A stretch of DNA of 64,000 nucleotides, taken from positions 5,146,001-5,210,000 of the forward strand of contig NZ_LT629777.1 of assembly GCF_900105475.1 (NCBI RefSeq). Reading direction: 5' to 3'. Origin of the DNA: Pseudomonas asplenii. Lineage in GTDB: Bacteria; Pseudomonadota; Gammaproteobacteria; Pseudomonadales; Pseudomonadaceae. Below the pieces are notes generated by a model. It did not search any database. It saw only the letters and a program-made list of their open reading frames with translations, and was not told the DNA's origin. The position numbers were made by a program, and so were the translations under genes. Positions within the stretch are counted from its first letter, which is position 1, and each line of letters starts with the position of its first letter. Positions 55,792-63,824 of this stretch are shown piece after piece.

Positions 55792-55994
55792 TTTTCGTCC
55801 TCCATCGCTTGATCAAACTCTACCCATTGTACCTTCGAAGCATCGATAACCAAAAACTGAGCGCCACAGGGGCTCTGCACGCCTTTGTCATCAAGCCAAG
55901 CGGGATTTTGAATGGCAAATTGCCCCTGCGTCGACTCATTTGACCACTCTGAAGGCCATCCATAAAAGCAAAACGGGGACGGATTTATTTTCAC
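55788..55994 (-). CDS. 68-residue small protein, N-terminus affected by repeat element
   Basis: 68 residues; a body of SEWSNESTQGQFAIQNPAWL and ASKVQWVEFDQAMEDEK is coding-like and tryptophan-rich. The first residues MKINPSPF arise from dispersed element copy E (right at 55974-56033), so the natural start may be lost or altered. It is coupled to the proline-rich gene by a 4-bp overlap. No family recognised. Confidence 0.55.
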   Translation of the reverse strand: MKINPSPFCFYGWPSEWSNESTQGQFAIQNPAWLDDKGVQSPCGAQFLVIDASKVQWVEFDQAMEDEK

Positions 55995-56033
55995 GACCTG
56001 CCGAGCTGAAAAAATAAATCCGTCCGCGTTTCT
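55974..56033. repeat. Dispersed palindromic element, copy E
   Basis: AACGGGGACGGATTTATTTTC, linker ACGACCTGCCGAGCTG, then AAAAAATAAATCCGTCCGCG. This is the best-preserved full copy (arms of about 19 bases). It overlaps the start of the 68-residue small gene. From 56034 to 56297 I see no recognised gene; the AAA gene starts next. Confidence 0.85.
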
Positions 56034-56297
56034 GTGCAGAGCCTAAGTGCATTGGAAAACAATGGCGTCATCATTGATTCGTACGAACCACAGATACGGT
56101 AGACCATGCTAACGGTAGACTTTAGCATCAGTCTCATTCGCCGAGCATGCTTTACACCTTGCCAAACCCATGAGCTTTTAGGTAACGTCGTGCTGGCCAT
56201 CCGCCACAAACAAAAATTCAAAAAAGTACAAAGTTAGCTAAAAAGGACTTGGCTTTCGCAAGAACGCCAATAAACAAATACTCTAAGAGTTTTAATA

Positions 56298-57800
56298 TTG
56301 AGCATTCAGCACATACGAATCGAGAACTTCAAGAAGTTTAGCAATATAACTCTAGACTTAACTTGCCCCATTACGCTTATTTATGGAGAAAACAGTTCTG
56401 GGAAATCTTCGGCACTAAGGGCAATACTAGGCCTTGTACAGACTTTTTCACAAAACAACAAATATCAAAGCTGGAATGCGCAGGGGGAGCTAGTTGATCT
56501 TGGGCTTTATAAAGACTATATAAAAGACCACAACGTCAAAAATAAGTTTAGCATCTCATTGCAAAGCCATCTTTATAGTCCTTACGATTTCAAACTCAGA
56601 AGGCATAGTAAAGCCAGACATATAACCGAACAAAAATTCACGTACGAATACGACAGCGCAACTAGCCAAGCAAAAATTCATTCATTTCATGAGACCACAA
56701 CTCCCTTAGACTCCAAAGTACTTCTGACCGAACTAATTAACCATGGTTCGAAGGGAAGCACAACGGGACCAATCGCTCCTTGCTACACATCTGTAAAGAT
56801 TTCAAAACCTAAAACTCGTAGCCATTACAACCTTACTGTCGACGGATTGGCACTTCGGTCATACTTCGGCTCGCCCGATCATTCACCCGACTGGATGCGA
56901 GAAGAACTATCCGGCGTCAATACCTCAACAGAAGTTAATTTTGACCAGCGTCTTAGCATCAGCCAAACTAACGAAAAAAAGAAACATAAAGATAATGCCT
57001 TTATGAAGCTCCGGATATATGAGCGAGCTATTCGAGAGTCTGCCGCATTCTTGTCTCGAGTCCACTATCTTGGTCCGCTTCGCATGTCACCTCTCCGCAG
57101 CTACAAGCTAACTTCCCACACTTCGGAAGTAGGGCCTACAGGTGAACTCACACCTTTGGTACTGTCATACCTGTATAAAAAATCTCAACAAGACAAAACC
57201 AAATCAAAAATTCATAAACTTCGATATGAAAAATTTTGCCGCTGGTTCCAATATATTTTTCCAGAATATGAAATCTCTGTAGAGCCAAGCGAAGATGTGG
57301 TCAGACTAAAGGTTAAGCACGCGGGCCGGATAGATTCTATTACCGATGTCGGCTTCGGATTTTCTCAAGTTCTACCAATTCTTGTACAAGCTAGTGCTAT
57401 GGAGCCTGGCGATACACTCATAATAGAACAGCCAGAACTCCACCTACACCCGAAGGCACAAGTTGCATTTTCTACGTTTGTAACCGAAGCGTCTAAAAGC
57501 GGTGTGAAGTTCATCATAGAAACCCATAGCGAGCACTTACTCAGAGGCTTACAGCTTAATATAAGCAACCATGAGCTAGATCATCAAAAAGGCTTAAAAG
57601 CTTCAAATGTGAAGATCTATTACTTTCACAGAGAAGACAAAATCACCAATATGACCCTCAACCAATGGGGAGAAATAGAGGGTGGATGGCCAGAAGGCTT
57701 TTTTGACGAAAGTTATCAAATATCTAGCCAAATCTTGAAAAACAAACTATCAGCGATGAATGCGGAAAATATAGAACGCAAAACGGAAGCATTCGAATGA
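56298..57800 (+). CDS. AAA15-type ATPase with DUF3696-like C-terminus (defence-type)
   Basis: 500 residues. TTG at 56298 is the likely start (MSIQHIRIENFKKFSNITLD); the ribosome site is weak. Walker A is GENSSGKSS at about residue 30 and Walker B LIIEQPELHLHPKAQ, both of the SMC/OLD-like ABC-ATPase superfamily. The C-terminus (FHREDKITNMTLNQWGEIEG, WPEGFF) resembles DUF3696. GC content is far below the core, suggesting transfer. Such ATPases drive defence systems when paired with an effector, here the overlapping next gene. Confidence 0.8.
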   Translation: MSIQHIRIENFKKFSNITLDLTCPITLIYGENSSGKSSALRAILGLVQTFSQNNKYQSWNAQGELVDLGLYKDYIKDHNVKNKFSISLQSHLYSPYDFKLRRHSKARHITEQKFTYEYDSATSQAKIHSFHETTTPLDSKVLLTELINHGSKGSTTGPIAPCYTSVKISKPKTRSHYNLTVDGLALRSYFGSPDHSPDWMREELSGVNTSTEVNFDQRLSISQTNEKKKHKDNAFMKLRIYERAIRESAAFLSRVHYLGPLRMSPLRSYKLTSHTSEVGPTGELTPLVLSYLYKKSQQDKTKSKIHKLRYEKFCRWFQYIFPEYEISVEPSEDVVRLKVKHAGRIDSITDVGFGFSQVLPILVQASAMEPGDTLIIEQPELHLHPKAQVAFSTFVTEASKSGVKFIIETHSEHLLRGLQLNISNHELDHQKGLKASNVKIYYFHREDKITNMTLNQWGEIEGGWPEGFFDESYQISSQILKNKLSAMNAENIERKTEAFE

Positions 57801-58714
57801 GAATTGCAATTGACTCCGAAGCTATATTATTTGCATTTTCGGGTGCCCGCGCAGAGCTTGAAGATATTTTAAGGCCATCAATATTAGCGATCAACGAGAA
57901 GATCATTGACGACTATAGTTCAAAAGTCCTGAAAGATGGTGCTGGACTGGGTAAGGACTGGCTGACACGTCTATTTAGCACTCCTAGTAGATTTAGACTT
58001 ATTTCTACTGAAGAAATGCAGACCTATGAACTAGATCACTCTGACGTTGATCAGTCTTACGTAGCCGCTGCTTTCTTTAACGGACACTATCTGATATCCC
58101 CCAATAAAAACCAGTCACTCATTGAAAAAGCGAAAGATTACGGAATTCAAATAAATGATACTAAATCACCTTTAGAAATCGATAACATGCCCGGCAACGC
58201 AATCATTTTCAATGCTTTGCTAAACTCCAAAACCACATATAGACACGCTATAATTAGGCATTTTTTCGCTAAGGAAAAAAACATTTTAATTTATGACCGA
58301 TACATCAAAAATTCTTCACTTTGCCTATTTGAAAACATCTTAAAATATTGTCACAAAAATGCTGACATCACTATTATTAGTGATTTCGACCGAAGCGCAT
58401 CGAGTCCTATCACCGCTGACGCAGCACAAAAAAGGATAAAAAAAATACGCCCACACGCAAATGTTAAGTGCTACTACCCTGATCTAAAAAACTGTGTCGA
58501 CACCCATGATCGCCATATCCATTTAGGACATCGTTTGCAGATATCATTTTCGAGTGGCACAGACTGCTTTGGCCTGCATCCTAAGTGGAGCAATAGCGAA
58601 TGCGAAATAAGCGTTCACTACTTATCAAAATCATCAGCTGTGAGAGACTACTATGCACTAACCAGCTTAACTTCAAGGAAACCAATTATAATAAAAGCCT
58701 ATTCAAAAATATAA
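57797..58714 (+). CDS. Unrecognised effector-like protein (possible PIN-like N-domain plus PLD-like C-domain)
   Basis: 305 residues, overlapping the ATPase by 4 bp. The N-terminus MRIAIDSEAILFAFSG and the block DQSYVAAAFFNGHYLISPN faintly resemble a PIN-type fold. The C-terminal third has THDRHIHLGHRLQISFSSG, an H-D-R-x(2)-LG pattern like MIT_C/phospholipase D-related domains seen in defence effectors. Neither match is certain. AT-rich like its partner. It may be the toxic effector kept in check by the ATPase. Confidence 0.6.
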   Translation: MRIAIDSEAILFAFSGARAELEDILRPSILAINEKIIDDYSSKVLKDGAGLGKDWLTRLFSTPSRFRLISTEEMQTYELDHSDVDQSYVAAAFFNGHYLISPNKNQSLIEKAKDYGIQINDTKSPLEIDNMPGNAIIFNALLNSKTTYRHAIIRHFFAKEKNILIYDRYIKNSSLCLFENILKYCHKNADITIISDFDRSASSPITADAAQKRIKKIRPHANVKCYYPDLKNCVDTHDRHIHLGHRLQISFSSGTDCFGLHPKWSNSECEISVHYLSKSSAVRDYYALTSLTSRKPIIIKAYSKI

Positions 58715-59030
58715 CAAGAACGCTTCAAATCAAATGAAAAATAGCATTCGAGGTATATCCAAGCCTGGGATACCTCGGATCAACACAACACCATCTCAAA
58801 TTAGCCTCACATAATTATCTAAATCAAAACAAAATCGACCACAAAGACAAAAATAAAAACACCCTGAAGTTACCCCTCGTCAAACTGGACTTTACTGATA
58901 CTACGCCAACTTTTGGATAAAATTTTTCTTGGTTGCTACAGAGTAGTTTTAGCGAAAAAACGGGGACAGACAAAAACGGGGACAGATTTATTTTCACGGC
59001 CTACCGAGCCGCCACCCGTCCTCGGAAAGA
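58715..59030. other. AT-rich intergenic gap without a recognised gene
   Basis: 316 bp, AT-rich up to about 58940, then element copy F. I see no credible ORF or toxin partner for the antitoxin-like gene that follows on the minus strand. Confidence 0.6.
58961..59012. repeat. Dispersed palindromic element, copy F (half element with doubled tip)
   Basis: CGGGGACAGACAAAAACGGG followed at once by GGGACAGATTTATTTTCACG and linker GGCCTACCGAGCCG. The left end is duplicated in tandem and the right arm is missing. This is where a toxin gene downstream of the antitoxin would be expected. Confidence 0.75.
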
Positions 59031-59216
59031 TCACTTCTGTTCCCGTCCGGCCGCCTCAATAATGGCATCCATCCGAGCCACCACTTCATCATGAGGAACA
59101 CCTACGCCAGGATTTTCCAGCGACCGCAACACCTTCGCCCGAAACCATGCCTCATAACTCGCAGCCTGCTCTTCTGTTTCAAGCATCGAAACAATCGGGG
59201 AAAGCCCAGCACTCAT
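59031..59216 (-). CDS. Orphan antitoxin-like protein (stability-determinant / RelB-like)
   Basis: 61 residues: MSAGLSPIVSMLETEEQAAS, then YEAWFRAKVLRSLENPGVGV and a C-terminal HDEVVARMDAIIEAA. This pattern resembles small Pseudomonas antitoxins annotated as stability determinants paired with RelE toxins. GAGGAGGT precedes the ATG. It lies 29 bp after the DUF6124-type gene on the same strand. No RelE gene follows; element copy F occupies that position. Confidence 0.65.
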   Translation of the reverse strand: MSAGLSPIVSMLETEEQAASYEAWFRAKVLRSLENPGVGVPHDEVVARMDAIIEAAGREQK

Positions 59217-59245
59217 CAGCTACCTCCTCTAATCGAAACGATGGG

Positions 59246-59575
59246 TCAGCGCTCAACAGGCCCCTCCTCCAAAACCAGATCCACCCCAGCCTGAGCCAAC
59301 TCGATCAGATGCACCACGCCCATCGCCAGCTTGCAATTCGCCCCATCCAACTGGTCCGTCGACTCATAAGCCGTAGCCGCAGCCGACTGCAGCACCGAAT
59401 AGGCAGCCATCAACCTCTCTTCAGCACTGAGCGATAACGATCGACAAGGTAATTTCGGAAGACAACTCGACTTGACGGGATCACTGCCGCCTCCAAGCCC
59501 ATAGTGAGCAAACACGCGTTCAGCAACAGCAGCAGACACACCTGCCGGTGGGTCCGGTATCAGTTTCTTGTCCAT
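59246..59575 (-). CDS. Second DUF6124/DUF3077-type small protein with structured leader
   Basis: 109 residues from the ATG at 59575 (MDKKLIPDPPAGVSAAVAER). The KKLIPDPP start and the helical C-terminus (LAMGVVHLIELAQAGVDLVL) match the gene at 54875, while the centre differs. GTAGGAGC precedes the ATG; the complementary GCTCCT lies upstream and may hide it. The leader is homologous to locus 1 but carries a different repeated word. It appears to lead a transcript including the antitoxin-like gene. Confidence 0.8.
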   Translation of the reverse strand: MDKKLIPDPPAGVSAAVAERVFAHYGLGGGSDPVKSSCLPKLPCRSLSLSAEERLMAAYSVLQSAAATAYESTDQLDGANCKLAMGVVHLIELAQAGVDLVLEEGPVER

Positions 59576-59825
59576 GGTCCAGCTCCTACCTGTCAATATC
59601 AGAGGAGCCAACTTCTGCCGTTCTCACGCGGCAAAGGGTGGCAGCTGTACGCAGGGTGAGAATACCGGACAGTAGGCAACCGGCCAGACCGAAGTCTGCC
59701 CACGCACAGCCGCCATGGAGCGTTTGCAGGTGGAAAACACCCGCAATGAGGCTGACGCGAAATGCGCTTACTGAAACGGGTTCTCACGCCCGATCGCTGA
59801 TTTGGCAGCGATGGACGAAGACTAA
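59576..59825 (-). ncRNA. Structured leader RNA of the DUF6124-type gene, locus 2
   Basis: The same order as locus 1: hairpin (arms ATCGCTGA and CAGCGAT, 59793-59812), word GCGTGAGAAC (complement of 59780-59789), its antisense TTCTCAC (complement of 59656-59662), second identical word (59620-59629), then the ribosome site. Constant blocks such as GGGTGGCA and CGCACAGC are shared with locus 1, while the word differs but keeps its complement, which supports base pairing. Confidence 0.7.
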
Positions 59826-59923
59826 CTAACCGGTTTCGGCAGGCGCAAGGCGAAAGGATTTTCTAGGAAACTTCAGGCATTGAAAAGGGAATTGTCCTGG
59901 AAGCGGCTTTTCCAGACACAAAT

Positions 59924-59954
59924 AAAAAACCCCGTAGACGCTACGTCTACGGGG
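59924..59954 (-). terminator. Intrinsic terminator of the tRNA-Cys gene
   Basis: Eleven-base arms CCCCGTAGACG and CGTCTACGGGG around a three-base loop, with a T-run on the minus strand, 11 bp past the tRNA 3' end. Confidence 0.9.
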
Positions 59955-59965
59955 CTTTCGAATAG

Positions 59966-60039
59966 TGGAGGCCGAGGTCGGAATCGAACCGGCGTAGATG
60001 GATTTGCAATCCACTGCATAACCATTTTGCTACTCGGCC
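59966..60039 (-). tRNA. tRNA-Cys (GCA)
   Basis: 74 nt including encoded CCA. The acceptor stem is GGCCGAG paired with CTCGGCC. The anticodon arm GTGGA-TTGCAAA-TCCAT gives anticodon GCA, and the T arm contains GGTTCGATTCC. Its 3' end faces the accessory stretch at 49-59.9 kb, the side where islands usually insert, though no integrase is visible in the window. Confidence 0.95.
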
Positions 60040-60183
60040 TCAGGTCGAATCGAGCGCCCTTGCAAGCCAGGCTTGCCGCAACTCCTTGATTCTTCAGCGA
60101 TCGCGACGTTGCCGTCCGTGCTGATGGCGCGCATTATGTCCTAGTTGAATGACACTGGCAACCCCCTGAATTCTAAATATTTT

Positions 60184-61662
60184 TTATTTTTCGGGATCGG
60201 CTCTGCCCTGCTCTGACGCCGCCAATTGCACCAGCCGCGCGGCCAGGGCCTTGGCCTGGCTTGCCACGTCGGTCACCGCCGTGCTCTCCCACCACATGCC
60301 GCGCAATGGCGGCCCCATGGCGAACAATCGGGTCGAAATATTGCCGTCGGCATCCACCACCGCGCCACCGGGGTCAGCCGCAATACCCAAGGCCAATGGC
60401 CCCGGCCGAATCAACCCGCGCGCCAGCAGTTGCTGCGGCAACGGGCGGTCGACGCGGCGCCAGTCGTATTCAATACCCGTAGAGTTGATCAGGCCCACAC
60501 CACTGACCGTCACGGCATGCGACTCGCCCCGCCGCCGAAGGGTGATGCTGACCTGGCCGTCGCGTACTTCGCCCAAGCCCTTGAGCGATGCTGCCTCGAT
60601 GGTCAACCGCCCTTCCCCATGCAGGCGTTCCACCAGTTCGGCGCTCAGGGGTGGCGAGCGGTGGTGATGGCTTTCCCACCAGGGCCGTACATGGCGGACG
60701 AACTGACGACGCTGCCCATCAGTGGCCTGACTCCACAGTCGGCCGATATGAGACCGCACGGTGTCCAGCGGCGCTTGCCAGTCGATACCGGCAGCAATGG
60801 CCTCGGCGCACTGTCGACGTACTTCGCGCAACAGTTGCAGCGGGCTGCGCAGGCTGTGATCAGCGGCCAGGAAGTCGCCCCAAGTCGGTGGCTGACGGCG
60901 CACATGGGGCAGCAGGCCGTGGCGGGAGAAGACGCGGATCGGGCCGCGATGGCCGGCCTGTTCCAGGGACACCACGGCGTCGACCATGGTCAGGCCGGAG
61001 CCGATGATCAGTACCGTGCCCTGGGGATCGAGGCGCGATATGGCGGCGACATCCCAGGGATCGACGGCGGCAGCGTTGAGGCCGCTGGATTGTTTCTGGC
61101 GGGTGCGCGCAGCCGGGAACATGCCGGTCGCCAACACTGCGTGGGCAGCGTGCAGTTGCTGACCATCAGCCAGGGTCAGGCTTGCACCATCGCTGTCTGT
61201 CACCAAGTCGACCACTTCGCCATGCACATGCTCGGCGGTCGAGCCCCAGGCTGCGCCCTGCTCCCGCGCCTCGGCCAGGCGCTGCTGCACGTAGAGGCCG
61301 AAGAGACCGCGAGGCATGAACAACTCACTGACCGGCACATGTTGCTGATCCGATTCGGGCCAGCCGCCTTGGGCGATGTAGGCTTCGAGCCACTGGGGCA
61401 GATCATCGGGGTTGTCCGGGTCGACACTCATCCGCGCGGCATTGCCGTTCAAGGTATGGCCCAGTTCCGTGGCGCTGTAGGCCTCGCCACGGCCGAGTTC
61501 GGCACGCGGCTCGACGATCAGCACCCGACGCCGTCCCGGCAGGCGCAGCAACTGCACCGCCAGCATGGCGCCGCTCAAGCCACCGCCAACGATCACGACG
61601 TCAGCCGGCCCCGCTACTGGCGCGATGGCGTGCGTCGCCTGTCCGCTCAGGATTTCACTCAT
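60184..61662 (-). CDS. FAD/NAD(P)-binding protein
   Basis: 492 residues. The N-terminal dinucleotide motif ADVVIVGGGLSGAMLAVQLL, then ATGMFPAARTRQKQ and a second site TVLIIGSGLTMVDAVVSLEQ, are typical of the FAD-NAD(P)-binding (PF13454-like) family of oxidoreductases. No signal peptide. It is 14 bp after the ABC ATPase gene on the same strand, so it likely acts on what the transporter brings in, or in its regulation; the reaction is unknown. Confidence 0.8.
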   Translation of the reverse strand: MSEILSGQATHAIAPVAGPADVVIVGGGLSGAMLAVQLLRLPGRRRVLIVEPRAELGRGEAYSATELGHTLNGNAARMSVDPDNPDDLPQWLEAYIAQGGWPESDQQHVPVSELFMPRGLFGLYVQQRLAEAREQGAAWGSTAEHVHGEVVDLVTDSDGASLTLADGQQLHAAHAVLATGMFPAARTRQKQSSGLNAAAVDPWDVAAISRLDPQGTVLIIGSGLTMVDAVVSLEQAGHRGPIRVFSRHGLLPHVRRQPPTWGDFLAADHSLRSPLQLLREVRRQCAEAIAAGIDWQAPLDTVRSHIGRLWSQATDGQRRQFVRHVRPWWESHHHRSPPLSAELVERLHGEGRLTIEAASLKGLGEVRDGQVSITLRRRGESHAVTVSGVGLINSTGIEYDWRRVDRPLPQQLLARGLIRPGPLALGIAADPGGAVVDADGNISTRLFAMGPPLRGMWWESTAVTDVASQAKALAARLVQLAASEQGRADPEK

Positions 61663-61676
61663 TCTTCGCTCTCTTG

Positions 61677-62444
61677 TCAGTGCTTGCCCAGGTAGAAATC
61701 CTGCAGGTCGCCCCGGGCCAGCAATTCGTCCGACGTGCCGCTGAGCACCACTCGGCCGGTGTCGAGCACATGGGCACGGGTGGCGTATTTCAGCGCTACG
61801 TTAATGTTTTGTTCGGCAATCAGGAAGCTCATCTGTTGCTCGCGGTTGAGTTGCGCGACGATTTCGTAAATCTCTTCCACGATAATAGGCGCCAGGCCCA
61901 TGGATGGCTCGTCGAGCAAGACCAAAGTCGGCCGGGTCATCAGCGCCCGACCGATGGCGACCATCTGCTGCTCGCCGCCGGAGGTCAGCCCGGCCTGGGT
62001 CTTGCGCTTGGTTTTCAGGCGCGGGAACCAGGCGTAGATACGCTCCAGGTCATCCTGCAGCTCGCGTCGGCTGAGACCGCGAACGAAGCCGCCGCTGCGC
62101 AGGTTGTCCTCCACGGTCAGTTGGCCGAATACGTGGCGTCCTTCCAGCACATGCACCAGACCGTCGCGTACGCGCTGGCTGGGCTCCACCGCCAGGCTGT
62201 CCTGGCCCTGGAAGTGGATGCTGCCGCGAGTGACCTGCGCGCGCTCGGCGCGCACCAGCCCGGAGATGGCCTTGAGGGTGGTGCTCTTGCCGGCGCCATT
62301 GGCACCGAGCAAGGCGACGATGCCGCCGCGCGCCACGCTCAGGGACACCCCGGACACCGCGAGGATGCTGCGGTCGTAGATCACCTCGATGTCATCGACC
62401 CCTAGCAGCGGCGCGGCGCCCGCTTCAATCGCTGGCTGGCCCAT
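61677..62444 (-). CDS. ABC transporter ATPase, LivF type
   Basis: 255 residues. Walker A GANGAGKSTTLK, signature TSGGEQQMVAIGRAL, and Walker B LVLLDEPSMGLAP match LivF-type ATPases of the hydrophobic amino acid uptake family. It powers import with the adjacent binding protein and permeases. Three bases separate its start from the binding-protein stop. The second (LivG-type) ATPase is outside the window or fused elsewhere. Confidence 0.92.
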   Translation of the reverse strand: MGQPAIEAGAAPLLGVDDIEVIYDRSILAVSGVSLSVARGGIVALLGANGAGKSTTLKAISGLVRAERAQVTRGSIHFQGQDSLAVEPSQRVRDGLVHVLEGRHVFGQLTVEDNLRSGGFVRGLSRRELQDDLERIYAWFPRLKTKRKTQAGLTSGGEQQMVAIGRALMTRPTLVLLDEPSMGLAPIIVEEIYEIVAQLNREQQMSFLIAEQNINVALKYATRAHVLDTGRVVLSGTSDELLARGDLQDFYLGKH

Positions 62445-62447
62445 GGC

Positions 62448-63788
62448 TTACTCGTCTGCCGCGCAGGTGCGCGGGGTCAGGTTCTTTTCCTTGGCGAAGG
62501 CCGCCGATTTCTCGTCGATCAGTGGGCGCAGCAGCGCGCGGTCGGCGGCGATCCAGTCACTGACCAGGCTCCAGTGCGCGCCATCCCACTGCTGCACCCG
62601 CGCCGAACCGCCGCCCTCATGGTCGCTGCAGGACAGCTTGAGGTTCTGCATCAGACCGTAGAAGCCCATGGCCTTGAGCCGCGCATCGTCGATGTTCAGG
62701 TGCTCCAGGCCCCAGCGGCCTTCTTCGCCATGCAACGGCCGCTTGCCGAACTTGCCCTGCCCGGTGCGGATCGCTTCCACAGCGATGGCGGCGTTCACCA
62801 AGCCTGAGTTGTAGTAGACGCTGCCGAAGTTGTTGAGGTCCTTGAGGTCGCTCTTGCCCTTGTCGAGGATGTATTGCTTGAGGCGCTTGTGGATCTCGAA
62901 ATCCGTGCCCGCCGGGTACGGTGTCAGCGCCAGGTAGCCCTTGGCGGCGGCGCCGGCCGGCAGCACGTCTTCGCTGGAACTGGCCCAGATGTCGCCAATG
63001 ATATGGTCGACCGGGAAGCCGAAGCGCGCGGCGGTCTTCACCGCCACCGGAGTCGACACGCCCCAGGTGCGCAGGAACACCCAGTCCGGGTTGAGCTGGC
63101 GTATCTGGCGCCATTGGGCGGACTGCTCGTTGCCCGGGTCGGCGACCGGAATCTGGATATTCTCGAAGCCGTACTTTTCCGCCAGCAGTTTCAGCGGGCC
63201 GAGGGTTTCGCGGCCATAGGCCGAGTCGTGGTAGACGGTGGCGATCTTCTTGCCCTTGAGCTTGTCGAAGCCGCCTTCGCGCTGGGCGATGTAGTTCACC
63301 AGGGTCGAGGCTTCACTGTAGAAGGTCAGCATCACCGGGAAGTTGTAGGGGAAGACCTTGCCGTCGGTGGCTTCGGTGCGGCCGTAGCCGAGGGTGATCA
63401 GCGGGATCTTGTCGACTTCCGCGCGCTCGCTCAGGGCATAGGCCGCCGGCGCACCGTTAGGCTGGTAGACCGCCACCGGCGCGCCGTCCAGGCCATTCTT
63501 GAAGCGCTCGTAGCACTCGATGCCCTTCTCGGCCGTCCATTCGGTCTCGCACTCCTGCCACACCAGCTTGACGCCGTTGATGCCGCCCTCGACCTCGTTG
63601 ATGTAGTTGAGGTAGTCGATCATCCCGGCCCACACCTGCACGCCGCTGGAGGCGTAGGCGCCGACCCGGTAGGTGGCCAACGGAAAGAACTGCTGGTCCG
63701 GCGAGGCCTGGGCCAGTGGCGCCGCCGCGCCGAGGAGAGTCAGGGCCAGGCCTGTGGCAGTCAGTGAACGTTTGAAAAATGCACGCAT
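62448..63788 (-). CDS. Periplasmic binding protein of a branched-chain amino acid-type ABC transporter
   Basis: 446 residues with signal peptide MRAFFKRSLTATGLALTLLG ending near AQASP. The type I binding fold begins YRVGAYASSGVQVWAGMIDY, with substrate-loop GAPAAYALSERAEVDKIPLI and GKKIATVYHDSAYGRE. It is longer than LivK (about 370), as in binding proteins for amides, urea or aromatic acids. The ATPase gene follows at once. Substrate unknown. Confidence 0.88.
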   Translation of the reverse strand: MRAFFKRSLTATGLALTLLGAAAPLAQASPDQQFFPLATYRVGAYASSGVQVWAGMIDYLNYINEVEGGINGVKLVWQECETEWTAEKGIECYERFKNGLDGAPVAVYQPNGAPAAYALSERAEVDKIPLITLGYGRTEATDGKVFPYNFPVMLTFYSEASTLVNYIAQREGGFDKLKGKKIATVYHDSAYGRETLGPLKLLAEKYGFENIQIPVADPGNEQSAQWRQIRQLNPDWVFLRTWGVSTPVAVKTAARFGFPVDHIIGDIWASSSEDVLPAGAAAKGYLALTPYPAGTDFEIHKRLKQYILDKGKSDLKDLNNFGSVYYNSGLVNAAIAVEAIRTGQGKFGKRPLHGEEGRWGLEHLNIDDARLKAMGFYGLMQNLKLSCSDHEGGGSARVQQWDGAHWSLVSDWIAADRALLRPLIDEKSAAFAKEKNLTPRTCAADE

Positions 63789-63824
63789 GGTCGAATCGGT
63801 CTCCAGGGATGTCGGGTCGGAAAG

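Noticed and set aside
55991..56221. 76-residue minus-strand ORF reaching into element copy E
   Set aside because: Its C-terminus is translated repeat sequence and the rest shows no coding character; treated as non-coding.
59940..60039. Duplicated tRNA-Cys 3' end as an att site elsewhere in the window
   Set aside because: I looked by eye for the tRNA 3' terminal sequence between 41 and 59 kb and found no copy, and there is no integrase gene, so no attachment site is claimed.
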